Numbered from the stretch's first letter, positions 29,684-39,728 are shown. The stretch: 64,000 bases of DNA from a bacterium (GCA_029565735.1 JAKQNO010000071.1:1-64000); one strand, 5' to 3'. The notes: a model not told the origin generated them from the letters alone. A program made the numbers and translations.

Positions 29684-30073
29684 TTAGCATTTAACAAACA
29701 CATTCACTGCAACCCCGTTATCAAAAGTAATAAATAAAATAGCCCCATCTATGTCCGCGCCAAAGCATGGCATGTTTCCCAGATAGTATATCCACTGACT
29801 TTTCCCGCTGTCTTTAGGATAATTTTCTATCCACTCACCAAGCATATCATAAATTTCTTTTTTTGTTTTACCTATTAACATGTTATTATCTACCAGGTCA
29901 TCAACCATCAGATATCGTTCATGTGACACTTCCCATTTAGCTCTGTCAAATCTCTCCGGCACATAACTGTCGGATTTAAACATAAAAAATAATACAGTTA
30001 TTACCGCTATTAAAACAATCATAGTGACAACTATTATCATCACAATAATCTTTATTAACTTTTTATTTCCCAT
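29684..30073 (-). CDS. Membrane-anchored protein with possible SmpA/BamE-like domain
   Basis: N-terminal TM; MLIGKTKKEIYDMLGE ... WIYYLG. Confidence 0.45.
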   Translation of the reverse strand: MGNKKLIKIIVMIIVVTMIVLIAVITVLFFMFKSDSYVPERFDRAKWEVSHERYLMVDDLVDNNMLIGKTKKEIYDMLGEWIENYPKDSGKSQWIYYLGNMPCFGADIDGAILFITFDNGVAVNVFVKC

Positions 30074-30310
30074 ATTTCACGGACATAATATATCCATCCC
30101 TTTTCCTTATGATAACCGCTGTCAAACCTTGAAGTATCAAGTTATACCGTTTCCGCTTTTTTGAATAATTTCCTATAACAAAATCAGCCGTGCCGGACCT
30201 TAAAAGCAAAAAGTAAAACATTGTTAACTTACTATACCTTTATTCTTGCTGTTGTTACAGTAAAACCTGATATGTTTTATCCTTCCGCGCCTGTAGGAGC
30301 AGCAGTACAA

Positions 30311-31204
30311 TTAAGGCTTTGTAATTATATTGCCTTCCTGTTCGTAATAATAAGAATAATCTATCCCCTTCATAAACATTTCCCTGTCATTTATTTTATT
30401 CGTCAGTACAGGCTTTAGCAATGCTTTTAAAGGCCCCGGATTTGACACCCCTTTTTCCATGGCAGACAGATATGCTTTTTTACCGATTAAGCTCCAATCT
30501 ACGCACATTTTCAGATTCTTTATAAGAATTAAGTCTAACCAAATACGTGTGCTTCTTCCATTGCCTTCCATAAAAGGGTGGGCTATATTCATTTCAATAT
30601 ATTTATCAATGATTTCATCAAAAGTGTTTTCAGGCATTTTTTCTATTTTTTTCAGCGTTTTAGGCAGAAAACGCGCCTGTGCGAATTTAAAACCTCCCTT
30701 TGCTATGTTGCGCGTCCTGATTTGCCCGGCAAATTCATACAAACCGCCGAATAAATATCCGTGGATCTGCTGTAACCCTTTGACTGTGCCTGTTTCTATC
30801 GTTTTAAGCAAAAAACTGTCAAACAGGGCGTATGCTTTTGATTTGCTCTTTTCATCAACGCTTTCTTCACTGAATGTAAACCATTCAATAAAACGGTTCG
30901 CCCGTTTACTTGGAAAGTTTTTTGCAAGTTCAATAATCCCGTCATAATTAAAAACATTTGCCATCCTGTTTTTCCCGTCAGGCGCAGCAAACTTGAACTG
31001 GGTAGTGCTGCTACCCAGTTGGTTTTTTTCACGTTTTAATTTCGCTTTAAGATACTTCCAGTAATTTCTGTTTTTTTCATAATCATCATCACCCCGCAAA
31101 ACACCGACTATATCCAAAACAGAAAACCACCATTTGGATGTCTTGTCATCCCATACAGCGCGCACTTTTTTATCCTCAAAAAAACGAATGGAAATTTTGT
31201 TCAT
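30311..31204 (-). CDS. BRO-N/Fic domain fusion protein
   Basis: N-terminal BRO-like [13 protein letters not shown]; canonical Fic motif [12 protein letters not shown]. Confidence 0.88.
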   Translation of the reverse strand: MNKISIRFFEDKKVRAVWDDKTSKWWFSVLDIVGVLRGDDDYEKNRNYWKYLKAKLKREKNQLGSSTTQFKFAAPDGKNRMANVFNYDGIIELAKNFPSKRANRFIEWFTFSEESVDEKSKSKAYALFDSFLLKTIETGTVKGLQQIHGYLFGGLYEFAGQIRTRNIAKGGFKFAQARFLPKTLKKIEKMPENTFDEIIDKYIEMNIAHPFMEGNGRSTRIWLDLILIKNLKMCVDWSLIGKKAYLSAMEKGVSNPGPLKALLKPVLTNKINDREMFMKGIDYSYYYEQEGNIITKP

Positions 31205-31342
31205 TTATGCCATCCTCACATCCGCCCTTCGGCGCAATCTTTTAACACTTTCATATTCTGCCATATTAAGTCCAACTATGGCAAGTCCGGCCCGCGCGAA
31301 AATTCTTTTAAACTGCCTTTTGCTGTTAATTATATTAAACAA
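31205..31342 (-). CDS. Possible 45-aa small ORF directly upstream of the Fic gene
   Basis: Manual translation (TTG start) LFNIINSKRQFKRIFARAGLAIVGLNMAEYESVKRLRRRADVRMA*, TAA immediately followed by Fic ATG. Confidence 0.3.
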   Translation of the reverse strand: MFNIINSKRQFKRIFARAGLAIVGLNMAEYESVKRLRRRADVRMA

Positions 31343-31481
31343 CTGTTTAATTTATTATAATCATACACGCCTAACCTTTCTCATTCATTATACTACGGCG
31401 GATGGGTGAAAATAAAAAAAGATTAAGTATTGTCCCGTAAAAATCGTATTCTGCCGTCAACTACCTTACCGGTTCTTTATT

Positions 31482-31958
31482 TTACTGCCATTCCTTCCCG
31501 CAGGATTTGCATATCATCCTTGAAAAGGCAAGGTTCTTTGACTTTACTTTGCCGGAGCCGCACACAGGGCAGCAAAAACCGGCGTACTGCAACGCTGATT
31601 TTTTAAAAATCGCAGTTAACGCGGTTATTAAAGGCGCAATTATTGCCAATACAATTATCAGGAGATTTATTGTGACTTCCTTATTAGCTGCAGAAGGTAT
31701 AATTACCAGTGCCAATATGCCAAGAATATTTATTGTGATATAAAAAATAAGTATCAGCCTGCTTATTCTTCCGCCTTTTGCAAAAAAGAACAGAAGCGAA
31801 CCCCAGATTATTAACTGCAGGATAGCCGAGACGTAAGTGCCTATCACAGCCGACAGCGCAAACAACATAAGCACAAAAATCCCGCAGCTTACAATAACGG
31901 TTATTACGCTTTTAGGCATTTGTTTGCAGGCTGCTTTACCCTCATTCTGATTTTCCAT
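31482..31958 (-). CDS. Multi-TM hypothetical with C-terminal zinc ribbon
   Basis: CCPVCGSGKVKSKNLAFSRMICKSCGKEWQ. Confidence 0.55.
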   Translation of the reverse strand: MENQNEGKAACKQMPKSVITVIVSCGIFVLMLFALSAVIGTYVSAILQLIIWGSLLFFFAKGGRISRLILIFYITINILGILALVIIPSAANKEVTINLLIIVLAIIAPLITALTAIFKKSALQYAGFCCPVCGSGKVKSKNLAFSRMICKSCGKEWQ

Positions 31959-32006
31959 ACCGCCTCCCGAATATTATCAGCATCGCAATTCCGTGATATT
32001 ACTCTA

Positions 32007-32822
32007 TCAGTATACTGCCGTGCTTATATATGTTTGATTAATAAATTCTATCTCTGTTTCTGTTAATTCAGCGTGACCCGGTTCATAATAGCATTTGGCC
32101 TTAAATTTCAAAGTTGCTATCGGCTCGTATCTGTATAACGTTTCTCTTTTATTGTTTTCCCCGATCGAAACTTCAAAATGCATCTGATGATTTCCAAGAT
32201 GGTCATATTGATCCCTGAAAATTAATATATTATCAGAATTATATATATTTACTATCTTGGCTAAAAACGTACCATCTGTCGAATAAAAATCCTGTTGAAT
32301 AACCTTCCCCGCCGTATTGTATCCATATAACACCTTCATGGATAATGAAGGTGTTATATTTTCTTCTACTCTCTGAACCATCAAATTTGCAGCATTATAA
32401 CTATAATAATTAACAGCAAAAATCGCCCCACTACTATCAGTCTGAACCGAGCGTGTCACACGCCCGTAAGAATCATAAACAAGTTCTGCCATTACCGAAA
32501 GAACCCCGTCTTTATAATATTCTATTCTTTCCATTTTCCCTGCATTGTCATAATAATATTCAAATGACAACTCACCAGGGTAAAAAAAAGAGCCTTTCGC
32601 GGTGTATGATACAAGTTTTCCTGCACCGTCATAATAATAACGCTCCGGCATGTCAATGTTGTCCAAATAATTAAAACCTTCCTCGTAATAAATTCTTTCC
32701 TCTACTGGTATTTCTGTTGACGTGGGGCATTTATGCTTTGTGCAGGAAGCAATAACCAATAATGCAAAAACAAACACAATTAGCGTTATTAATTTTTTCA
32801 TTTCCCCTCCTGTAAAAATCAT
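32007..32822 (-). CDS. Lipoprotein with YD/RHS-like repeats
   Basis: Lipobox VIASCTK; repeated YYYDGAGKLVSY / YDSYGRVTR / YNAANLMVQR. Confidence 0.6.
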   Translation of the reverse strand: MIFTGGEMKKLITLIVFVFALLVIASCTKHKCPTSTEIPVEERIYYEEGFNYLDNIDMPERYYYDGAGKLVSYTAKGSFFYPGELSFEYYYDNAGKMERIEYYKDGVLSVMAELVYDSYGRVTRSVQTDSSGAIFAVNYYSYNAANLMVQRVEENITPSLSMKVLYGYNTAGKVIQQDFYSTDGTFLAKIVNIYNSDNILIFRDQYDHLGNHQMHFEVSIGENNKRETLYRYEPIATLKFKAKCYYEPGHAELTETEIEFINQTYISTAVY

Positions 32823-32937
32823 CAGATTCCCGTACTGTTTTTAATAAATTAGAATTATTATACGCCCGGCAAACAGAATTTGGAATATAAAAACGGTATA
32901 AGCGGATAAATTTATATCGCGGGATTTTAACGGAACT

Positions 32938-33336
32938 TTAAACCCAGATAACCTTTATCTCCCCTTCCACTTCCTTAAATTCCTTATCCCCCGTCAAAAC
33001 CGGAGCTTTATGTATCTTAGCAAGCGCCGCCGCGAAGCAATCCGCGTATGACATTTTTTTATGCGCTTTTATTCCGGCTGCGGCTATTGCCGTTTCGATT
33101 CCTATATCCTCTATTTCAATCGGAGCGGACGCCATAATACCGCGCAGCGCTTCTGCCGCTTCAATGCCTTTTTGCCTTAGTATTATGTAATATAACTCCC
33201 CAAAATTGACAGAACTGATTATTAACCTTGTTTTTTTTGCCTGCCATTCCTTTATATACGCCGCAATCTTTGTGCTGTTTGGCTCCCCAAACATAAGCGA
33301 TGTCATTGCATACGTATCAATAATTACTTTTTCCAT
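32938..33336 (-). CDS. PIN-domain toxin (VapC-like)
   Basis: IIDTYAMTSLMFGE, KMSYADCFAAALA, VLTGDKEF. Confidence 0.9.
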   Translation of the reverse strand: MEKVIIDTYAMTSLMFGEPNSTKIAAYIKEWQAKKTRLIISSVNFGELYYIILRQKGIEAAEALRGIMASAPIEIEDIGIETAIAAAGIKAHKKMSYADCFAAALAKIHKAPVLTGDKEFKEVEGEIKVIWV

Positions 33337-33584
33337 TTTCCGGCCTTTCTTTCCATTTTGCCATACTCTGCGGCACGTTCTTCAAGCAGTATCTTAGTCA
33401 GGCTCTCCCCGCCGGAAAATATGCCAATCAGGGAATCAACATACTCGGGAGTTTCAGGCCTAAGCGTAATTGTGCCGCCCTGTAAATCCACGTGTATTTT
33501 TGTCCCCTTTTTTATCTTCATTTTTTTGCGTATTTCAGCGGGTATTACTATCTGCCCTTTTTCAGTTGCTGTTATAGTATACAT
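33324..33584 (-). CDS. AbrB/SpoVT-type antitoxin
   Basis: ITATEKGQIVIPAEIRKKMKIKKG; 13-nt overlap with PIN gene. Confidence 0.92.
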   Translation of the reverse strand: MYTITATEKGQIVIPAEIRKKMKIKKGTKIHVDLQGGTITLRPETPEYVDSLIGIFSGGESLTKILLEERAAEYGKMERKAGKWKK

Positions 33585-33645
33585 TTTTATCCTCCGTCTT
33601 ACTTTATATAATTAAGTATACATAATAATCATATGTAACACAAGT

Positions 33646-34080
33646 CTAAATTTTTCTTAGATCTTTATAAACACCGCTTTTAAACTTTTTAACCGAATCT
33701 GTTATCATAAACGTAAGAGTCTTAATATCTATCTCCGACAGCCTGCGGATATAAAGGCACGACCTTCCCCTTGAATGTTTCCCAAGTTTTCCCAATTCAA
33801 CCGGATAATTATCAACATTAGGGAAAATATACACTGATATATTACCTTTCCTTGCCGCAAAGGCGGTTTTCATCCAGCCGCCCTGCCTGCCTGATTTATA
33901 AACGTAATGTACTTTTCCGAATCCCACAACAGACGGCCCCCACATAACCGGCTTCTCGCCTGACGCCTTTTCCATTATAGACGCCAGCTTAAGGCAGTCC
34001 TCTTTAAGCTGCTTGTCCTTAATGGAGTTTATATATTTCATTGCGTCTTTGTTTGTGGGATGTGTCTTATTTTCCGCCAT
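33646..34080 (-). CDS. DUF1801-family protein
   Basis: PVMWGPSVVGFGKVHYVY, LGKHSRGRSCLYIRRLSEID. Confidence 0.8.
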   Translation of the reverse strand: MAENKTHPTNKDAMKYINSIKDKQLKEDCLKLASIMEKASGEKPVMWGPSVVGFGKVHYVYKSGRQGGWMKTAFAARKGNISVYIFPNVDNYPVELGKLGKHSRGRSCLYIRRLSEIDIKTLTFMITDSVKKFKSGVYKDLRKI

Positions 34081-34118
34081 TATCCCCTCCCATTAATATC
34101 ATTCGTCTTATATTTAAT

Positions 34119-34529
34119 TTATTCCGGCAGTTTGCTTTTTATAAACTCAAATAATACTTTGGCATTTTCAAGAAGGTTTTCAGCTTCTTTTTGTTTTATA
34201 AGCCGTTCTTCGTATTCCGCCACGTTTTTCATACTTATTATTTTTTTCAGCCTTTTCCCGGCTTCTTTAATTTCTACATTTGGTATGTCCTTAATACTTT
34301 CCAGCAGCCTTACCGCATCATCATGACGCAGGCCGGTATGCCTTTTTTGCAGGTAATACACACACAAGGCATCCGCCGCCGAAATCGCGCTGTGCACCGA
34401 ACATATTGCACCGGCATTATAATCTTTTTTCTGATACGCATCCGCAGCTGTATTAATGCATTCTTTTGAACGCCTGATAAAATTTATATACAAATGCCTG
34501 TCAATACGGCTTGTCCTTATATTCTCCAT
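34119..34529 (-). CDS. HEPN-domain protein (putative toxin)
   Basis: All-helical, RHTGLRH compatible with Rx4-6H; next to NTase. Confidence 0.75.
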   Translation of the reverse strand: MENIRTSRIDRHLYINFIRRSKECINTAADAYQKKDYNAGAICSVHSAISAADALCVYYLQKRHTGLRHDDAVRLLESIKDIPNVEIKEAGKRLKKIISMKNVAEYEERLIKQKEAENLLENAKVLFEFIKSKLPE

Positions 34530-34546
34530 CTCTGTCCCCTCTATGT

Positions 34547-35143
34547 TTATACTATTTTAACCCCATCTTTTTCTATGTTGCCGATTAGTGCCAGATTTTT
34601 TCTGTCTTTATACTCTTTTTCGGTAAGTATATACCCATTCAAAACATTCCCGTACAGCTCAAGAAAATCCGCAGAAAGCCTGTCTATTATCTCCATAGCT
34701 TCCTTCTTTTTATTATTATCTTTAACAAGCACAAACACGTCAATATCGCTTGTATCTGTTTCTTTTTTTACCGCAACTGAACCAAAAATTTTTATTTCTT
34801 TTACATCTGTGTTTTTAAAAGCCTTTTTCAGCCTTGATGCCATATCGCCAAACGGTACATCTTTTTGTGCAGCCGAATCAATTATGGGCTTCAAGACAGA
34901 ATAAGCATAACTTTTCTCGTTTACTGCCCATACATTTGAATTGCCAACGCCTTTTACTGTGGTAAGGTTAATTTCCTTAAATTCAGCAAGCGCCCTGTTT
35001 AGTTTTACATTTGAAACCCCAATTACACGGCTTAATTCCCTTTCACTCATGTCCGGAAACTTTTTTTGTCCCAGCATGAATTTAAGGATTTTTATCTTAT
35101 CTTCTGAGCTTAATACCTTTAAAACTCCGGAATTTATTTTCAT
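34547..35143 (-). CDS. Nucleotidyltransferase (MNT) with N-terminal winged-helix
   Basis: IFGSVAVKKETDTSDIDVFV; N-terminal HTH-like MSERELSRVIGVSNVKLNRAL. Confidence 0.85.
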   Translation of the reverse strand: MKINSGVLKVLSSEDKIKILKFMLGQKKFPDMSERELSRVIGVSNVKLNRALAEFKEINLTTVKGVGNSNVWAVNEKSYAYSVLKPIIDSAAQKDVPFGDMASRLKKAFKNTDVKEIKIFGSVAVKKETDTSDIDVFVLVKDNNKKKEAMEIIDRLSADFLELYGNVLNGYILTEKEYKDRKNLALIGNIEKDGVKIV

Positions 35144-35303
35144 AACTCTCCTGTGTTACATATTCGTAACAATTGTAACATAAAAGCAATTTTCATTCAA
35201 TACCCGCCATACCTCTTATATTACATTTAATAATTATTAAACCCCCGGAAGTTTTTACACAGTTCATCTTTGTTAAATATAATTAACAACTGTTAAATAA
35301 ATT

Positions 35304-35335
35304 AAACAGGGGGATGCAGCTGCATCCCCCTGTTT
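35304..35335. terminator. Perfect 32-bp palindrome, terminator-like
   Basis: AAACAGGGGGATGCAGCTGCATCCCCCTGTTT. Confidence 0.75.
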
Positions 35336-35358
35336 ATAACAGATTTAATTTTATATTT

Positions 35359-36621
35359 TTAATATGTGAACTTTTGAACCCTATGATTATAACCATCCAC
35401 TATATAGAAAACATTGCCGGTTATGTAGATGGCTCCCGGGAAATCAAACTGCCCGTTTCCCGTACCGCCGCTTCCCCACTTTGAAAGATAATTGCCTGAA
35501 GAATCAAACTTTTGTATTCTGTTATTCATTGTATCAGATACATACACAAAACCCATTGAATCCACCGCAATTCCATAAGGAGTATTAAATTTACCGTTCG
35601 TGCTGCCCAAACTTCCCCAGGTTAAAACATGCGTCCCGCCGGCTGTAAATTTGTGCACCCTGTGGTTAAAGGTGTCTGCCACGTAAAAATATTGCGTGGT
35701 TGTTTTATTGTCCGGCGCAATAGCGCACGGATAATTTAACTGCCCCGTGCCTGTGCCCGCCGTTCCAAACTGACTCTGTTTGACATTGGATAGATCCATT
35801 TTTTTAATCAAATTATTGTCGGTATCAGGCACAAAATAAAAACTATCCGATGTCACGGTTGCCATTGTGCCGCCCCAGGCGCCGTTTGATCCGCCGCCAA
35901 AACTTTCAGCGCTTGCGCCGTAATATGTAGGAGTTGTGCCGCTGATTCCAAACTTTTTTATTTTTGTAGAATCAGTTATAAACACAACATCTTCCCCGGT
36001 TCCGGCATAACCGTCTATTCCCTGCGGATTAACAAATGTAGTTGAATTTCCCCACTGCCTTACATAGTTGCCGGCAGTTGTAAACTGTTGAATCCTTTTA
36101 TTATTTCTGTCGCATACGTAAACATTTGAACCTATAACCGTAATACCCGCGGGCAGGTTAAACTGCCCGTTTCCTGTGCCAGAAGCCCCAAACTGCGAGC
36201 TGTACACAGGCACCGCAACAGCGGTCTGGGTTGCAGCAGCGGCAACATATGTTTGTGTCGCATTTGGTGTATTGCTTGAGGTATGTGTCAGCGTTACGGT
36301 ATTTGTTATCGTCCTTGTAATTGTCCGGGTGGCTGTGCGTGTTGAAGTTGCAGTGGCAGCCGGAGTCCTTGTACGGGTTGCCGTGCGTGTAGCTGTACGG
36401 GTAGCGGTGCATGTTGACGACGGCGATAAAACCGGCGACGCGGTCTGGGTAATTGTAGCACAATCTCCCGGTGTTATTGTGGCAGTTGCCGTAAGTGTGT
36501 CTTCTGCCGCCGGAATCTGCGTAGGTTCAGCCGCCGGCGCTGTAGGATTGTTCTTTTTACATCCAAAAATAAAAACAGTAAATACAATAAATACCCAAAT
36601 AAATAGTACGCCTTTTTTCAT
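35359..36621 (-). CDS. Lipoprotein with Thr-rich linker and NHL repeats
   Basis: Lipobox FIFGCKK; TATRTATRTRTPAATATSTRTATRTITRTITNT linker; repeated GNGQFNLPAGI...VYVCDRNNKRIQQF. Confidence 0.85.
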   Translation of the reverse strand: MKKGVLFIWVFIVFTVFIFGCKKNNPTAPAAEPTQIPAAEDTLTATATITPGDCATITQTASPVLSPSSTCTATRTATRTATRTRTPAATATSTRTATRTITRTITNTVTLTHTSSNTPNATQTYVAAAATQTAVAVPVYSSQFGASGTGNGQFNLPAGITVIGSNVYVCDRNNKRIQQFTTAGNYVRQWGNSTTFVNPQGIDGYAGTGEDVVFITDSTKIKKFGISGTTPTYYGASAESFGGGSNGAWGGTMATVTSDSFYFVPDTDNNLIKKMDLSNVKQSQFGTAGTGTGQLNYPCAIAPDNKTTTQYFYVADTFNHRVHKFTAGGTHVLTWGSLGSTNGKFNTPYGIAVDSMGFVYVSDTMNNRIQKFDSSGNYLSKWGSGGTGNGQFDFPGAIYITGNVFYIVDGYNHRVQKFTY

Positions 36622-36838
36622 GTTTTCTTCTCCCCTTAATTTTTTATGCAGCCGCTTTGCCGGCGTTTAATTAAACATAACAGGCAAAACACAGGCAAAT
36701 TATCCGGTTTATCCCCGATTACATCCCAATATTACGCAGCCGCACGGATAAATATACCATAATAATACTTTTAATTACCACATAAACCTGCCTAAAAATT
36801 CCCGTTCAGCAAAACACATTAAACATAAATTCCGCTGA

Positions 36839-37177
36839 TTATTTTTTCTTTTTACTTTTCGGCTTAACTTCCCCAAGTTCGTTTTTTGTCAGCGTAATAA
36901 GCGTGCTTATCCATTCCCTGTCTTCAAACCTGTCCTTAATGTGAAAGTACATCTTTGCGCCGGGATACGGCGCGCCAAGTGTTATTTTATCATCCTTAAG
37001 TATGAATTCTTCCCCGGCTTTGGTGGGTTTTATAAAAAGTTTATCATCGCAGATAAGAGCTGTAATTACACCGTCTTTATAAAGGCCGTATTCCCCAAAC
37101 ATCTTTTTTACGGTAATACCGCCCGCTGCCCGCATCTGATCCGCTAAAAAATCCGCAAAACTTTTGTCAGTGGCCAT
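36839..37177 (-). CDS. TfoX N-terminal domain protein
   Basis: VKKMFGEYGLYKDGVITALICDDKLFIK. Confidence 0.8.
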   Translation of the reverse strand: MATDKSFADFLADQMRAAGGITVKKMFGEYGLYKDGVITALICDDKLFIKPTKAGEEFILKDDKITLGAPYPGAKMYFHIKDRFEDREWISTLITLTKNELGEVKPKSKKKK

Positions 37178-37180
37178 GTT

Positions 37181-37480
37181 TTACTGCACCGTATTTGCCG
37201 TCTTCTTATAAAGATAAACCTGCACAGCCTTTGAATCAGAATTTATCGCGTCCCCGTCCACTCCCATCATAAGCAGATGTTCCTCAAGCATTTTTGCCTC
37301 CCTGTTATCCGTGGCAATATCCCAAAGCCATAAATCTTTCTTTTTATCCACATTGTGTTTTTTATACAGGGCATCCTCTGCCTTTTTTGCAATTCCCATA
37401 TACCAGTTGCCGTATCTGGGGCTGTGGTCGGCAATAAATTTTAAAAATTCCTCACGCAGCTGTTTTTCATATTTTGCCAT
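37181..37480 (-). CDS. Hypothetical protein
   Basis: 99-aa ORF adjacent to TfoX-domain gene. Confidence 0.45.
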   Translation of the reverse strand: MAKYEKQLREEFLKFIADHSPRYGNWYMGIAKKAEDALYKKHNVDKKKDLWLWDIATDNREAKMLEEHLLMMGVDGDAINSDSKAVQVYLYKKTANTVQ

Positions 37481-37664
37481 TTTCCCTCCGTTTTTTTAAC
37501 CTTTTTCTTTATCCCTATTTTACATTAAAAAAAATCTACATTCCACAAAAACACATCACCTGCATTGGTGTCAATACAGGATTAGGCACCGCAGTTGACA
37601 GCGCGTTTTTTTTTAAGTTTTTGCAATCGTCCATAAAACCCTTACAGTACAGAATGGTTTCGTT

Positions 37665-39002
37665 TCAATCACAAACCAACACCCTTCCCCACGAGCCCCA
37701 CAGTTTATCAATTTCCAGCACCCTTCCCTTTAGCTGAAATACCTCCCCATTATTCAGCACATCATAAAATTTCTTATCCGCGCATTTTTGCGGCAGGTTA
37801 AGGTGAAGCTTTACCGGATTCGTATCTGAATTGACTGCCACTACAGCGCTTTGATTTTCAATGGTTCTCATAAATGCAAATTGCTTGTGGTTAACATGCA
37901 GCTGGGTATAGCCCCCTTCCTGCAAAGCCCTTACTTTTTTCCTGACCTCCGCCAGTTTTTTTACTTCTCTTGAAAGGTCTCCTTTTATCTGCCGCGGATT
38001 AATCTGCTGCCTGATACCGTAATCATCTGCCGGGCCTTTTTTACCCGGCACTCCGGATTCGCTTCCATAATAAACAGAGGGCATCCCCGGCACTGTAAAT
38101 AGCAATAAATACAGCGGATAAATGTCATGAAAACAGTCAAGCATTGAACCAATCCTGTTTACATCGTGATTATCCGCAAAATTATAAAGCTGCAGATTTT
38201 TATATATTCCGCTTTCACCAAACTGCCTGTTCAACGAATAAGCGATTTCAAAATAATTTATATCATTATGTGAAGAATATAACCCCTTGTACACTTCATA
38301 ATTTGTAACCGAATCCAGTTTCTCATCACATGCCCATTTCCTGTAGTCTCCATGTATAACTTCTCCAAGCAGCCATGCGTCAGGTATTCTTTTCCGTAGT
38401 TTTGCCATAAAATCCTGGCTAAGCACATCCGCTGTATCAAGCCTTAAACCCGCGGGTTTAAATTCATTCATCCAGAATTCCGCGGCTTTCAGCAGATACT
38501 CCGTCACTTTAGGGTTATCATGATTGAATGCAGCAAGGTCATAACACCCGTTCCAGGCGCTGTAGGTAAACCGGTCATTTAACGGGGAGCGGCGCGAAAA
38601 ATCAACTCCCTTTATCCAGTCTTTATATTCCGACGCCTCCCCTTTTTCCAGAATATTTTTAAAGATAAAACAATCCCTTCCGCAGTGATTAAACACAGCA
38701 TCAAGCACCACGCTTATTCCTTTTTGCCTCAGATTCTCTATTTCCCTTTTAAGGCTTTCGTTATTGCCAAGCCTTCTGTCCACATTATAATAATCTGCGG
38801 TATCATAACCGTGTGCCGTTGATTCAAACACAGGCCCCAGATAAAGCGCGTCTGCTCCTATATCTGCCATATGTCCCCCCCATTCAGACAGCATTTTCAG
38901 CCTGTCTTCAGGGCTGCTTTTAAAATCGTTTTTCTTTGGAGCTCCAAAAGCGCCCAAAGGATAAATGTGGTAAAAAAATGTATCCGGTTTTAGCCTGTTC
39001 AT
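37665..39002 (-). CDS. Alpha-amylase family glycoside hydrolase (GH13)
   Basis: DAVFNHCG, GLRLDTADVL, GEVIHG, FADNHDVNR regions. Confidence 0.9.
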   Translation of the reverse strand: MNRLKPDTFFYHIYPLGAFGAPKKNDFKSSPEDRLKMLSEWGGHMADIGADALYLGPVFESTAHGYDTADYYNVDRRLGNNESLKREIENLRQKGISVVLDAVFNHCGRDCFIFKNILEKGEASEYKDWIKGVDFSRRSPLNDRFTYSAWNGCYDLAAFNHDNPKVTEYLLKAAEFWMNEFKPAGLRLDTADVLSQDFMAKLRKRIPDAWLLGEVIHGDYRKWACDEKLDSVTNYEVYKGLYSSHNDINYFEIAYSLNRQFGESGIYKNLQLYNFADNHDVNRIGSMLDCFHDIYPLYLLLFTVPGMPSVYYGSESGVPGKKGPADDYGIRQQINPRQIKGDLSREVKKLAEVRKKVRALQEGGYTQLHVNHKQFAFMRTIENQSAVVAVNSDTNPVKLHLNLPQKCADKKFYDVLNNGEVFQLKGRVLEIDKLWGSWGRVLVCD

Positions 39003-39016
39003 AAATTCCTCCTTCG

Positions 39017-39032
39017 TATACCGTTCGGTATA
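39017..39032. promoter_or_regulatory. Putative TetR operator upstream of amylase
   Basis: TATACCG-TT-CGGTATA perfect palindrome. Confidence 0.75.
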
Positions 39033-39073
39033 TAGCGGGCAGTATTATATTCCTATTATTAATATATTATTAT

Positions 39074-39640
39074 TTAAGAGAAAATACCGTGCATGAACTG
39101 TCCGGAAAGCCTGTGTATTTCCTGTTCATTAAGCGTTATTGAACCGCCATAATAAACGCCTATATATGAATTTATTGTCCCAATAAGAGAAAAGGCATAT
39201 GCTTCATGCCTGCCGCGCATATTACCGTGCTCCGGAACCGCGCGCAGGAACATTTCCTTTACAAGTTCATACTGCGCGTTGTTCGCGTTTTTTACAATTC
39301 CAAATATTTCGCTGTCAGCCGGATAAAACCACGAAGACAGCATCATTCTGTAATAATCTTTATACGCAGATGCAAATTTAAAATATGCCCCAATAACCTG
39401 ATTTATATTTTTTATTATATCCCTTTCATACCTGCAGGCTTCTTCCAGCCTTTTAAGCAGCTCCGTGTTATTTATAGAAACAATTTCCTCAAACAGCCCT
39501 TTTTTGCTTCCAAAGTAATGATACATTGTTGGCTTAGTAATACCGGCCGCGTCCACAATCTGCTGAATGCCCGCGCCTTCATACCCAAGCTTTGCGAATA
39601 TCTCTGTTGCCTTTTTAATTATGTTTTCTTTGTTATCCAT
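39074..39640 (-). CDS. TetR-family transcriptional regulator
   Basis: ATEIFAKLGYEGAGIQQIVDAAGITKPTMYHYFGSKKGLF. Confidence 0.93.
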   Translation of the reverse strand: MDNKENIIKKATEIFAKLGYEGAGIQQIVDAAGITKPTMYHYFGSKKGLFEEIVSINNTELLKRLEEACRYERDIIKNINQVIGAYFKFASAYKDYYRMMLSSWFYPADSEIFGIVKNANNAQYELVKEMFLRAVPEHGNMRGRHEAYAFSLIGTINSYIGVYYGGSITLNEQEIHRLSGQFMHGIFS

Positions 39641-39646
39641 ATATTT

Positions 39647-39666
39647 TATATACCATTCGGTATATA
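39647..39666. promoter_or_regulatory. Putative TetR operator upstream of tetR
   Basis: TATATACC-ATTC-GGTATATA. Confidence 0.78.
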
Positions 39667-39728
39667 AAAAGTCAATATCTATTTTATACTTATACAGAAT
39701 TAGTTACAATGTATTAAATACTGCTTTT

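Noticed and set aside
36158-36463. Tyr/Asn/His-rich minus ORF and Val-rich plus ORF over the NHL gene
   Set aside because: Alternate-frame translations of the Thr-rich linker; the NHL lipoprotein frame explains the region.
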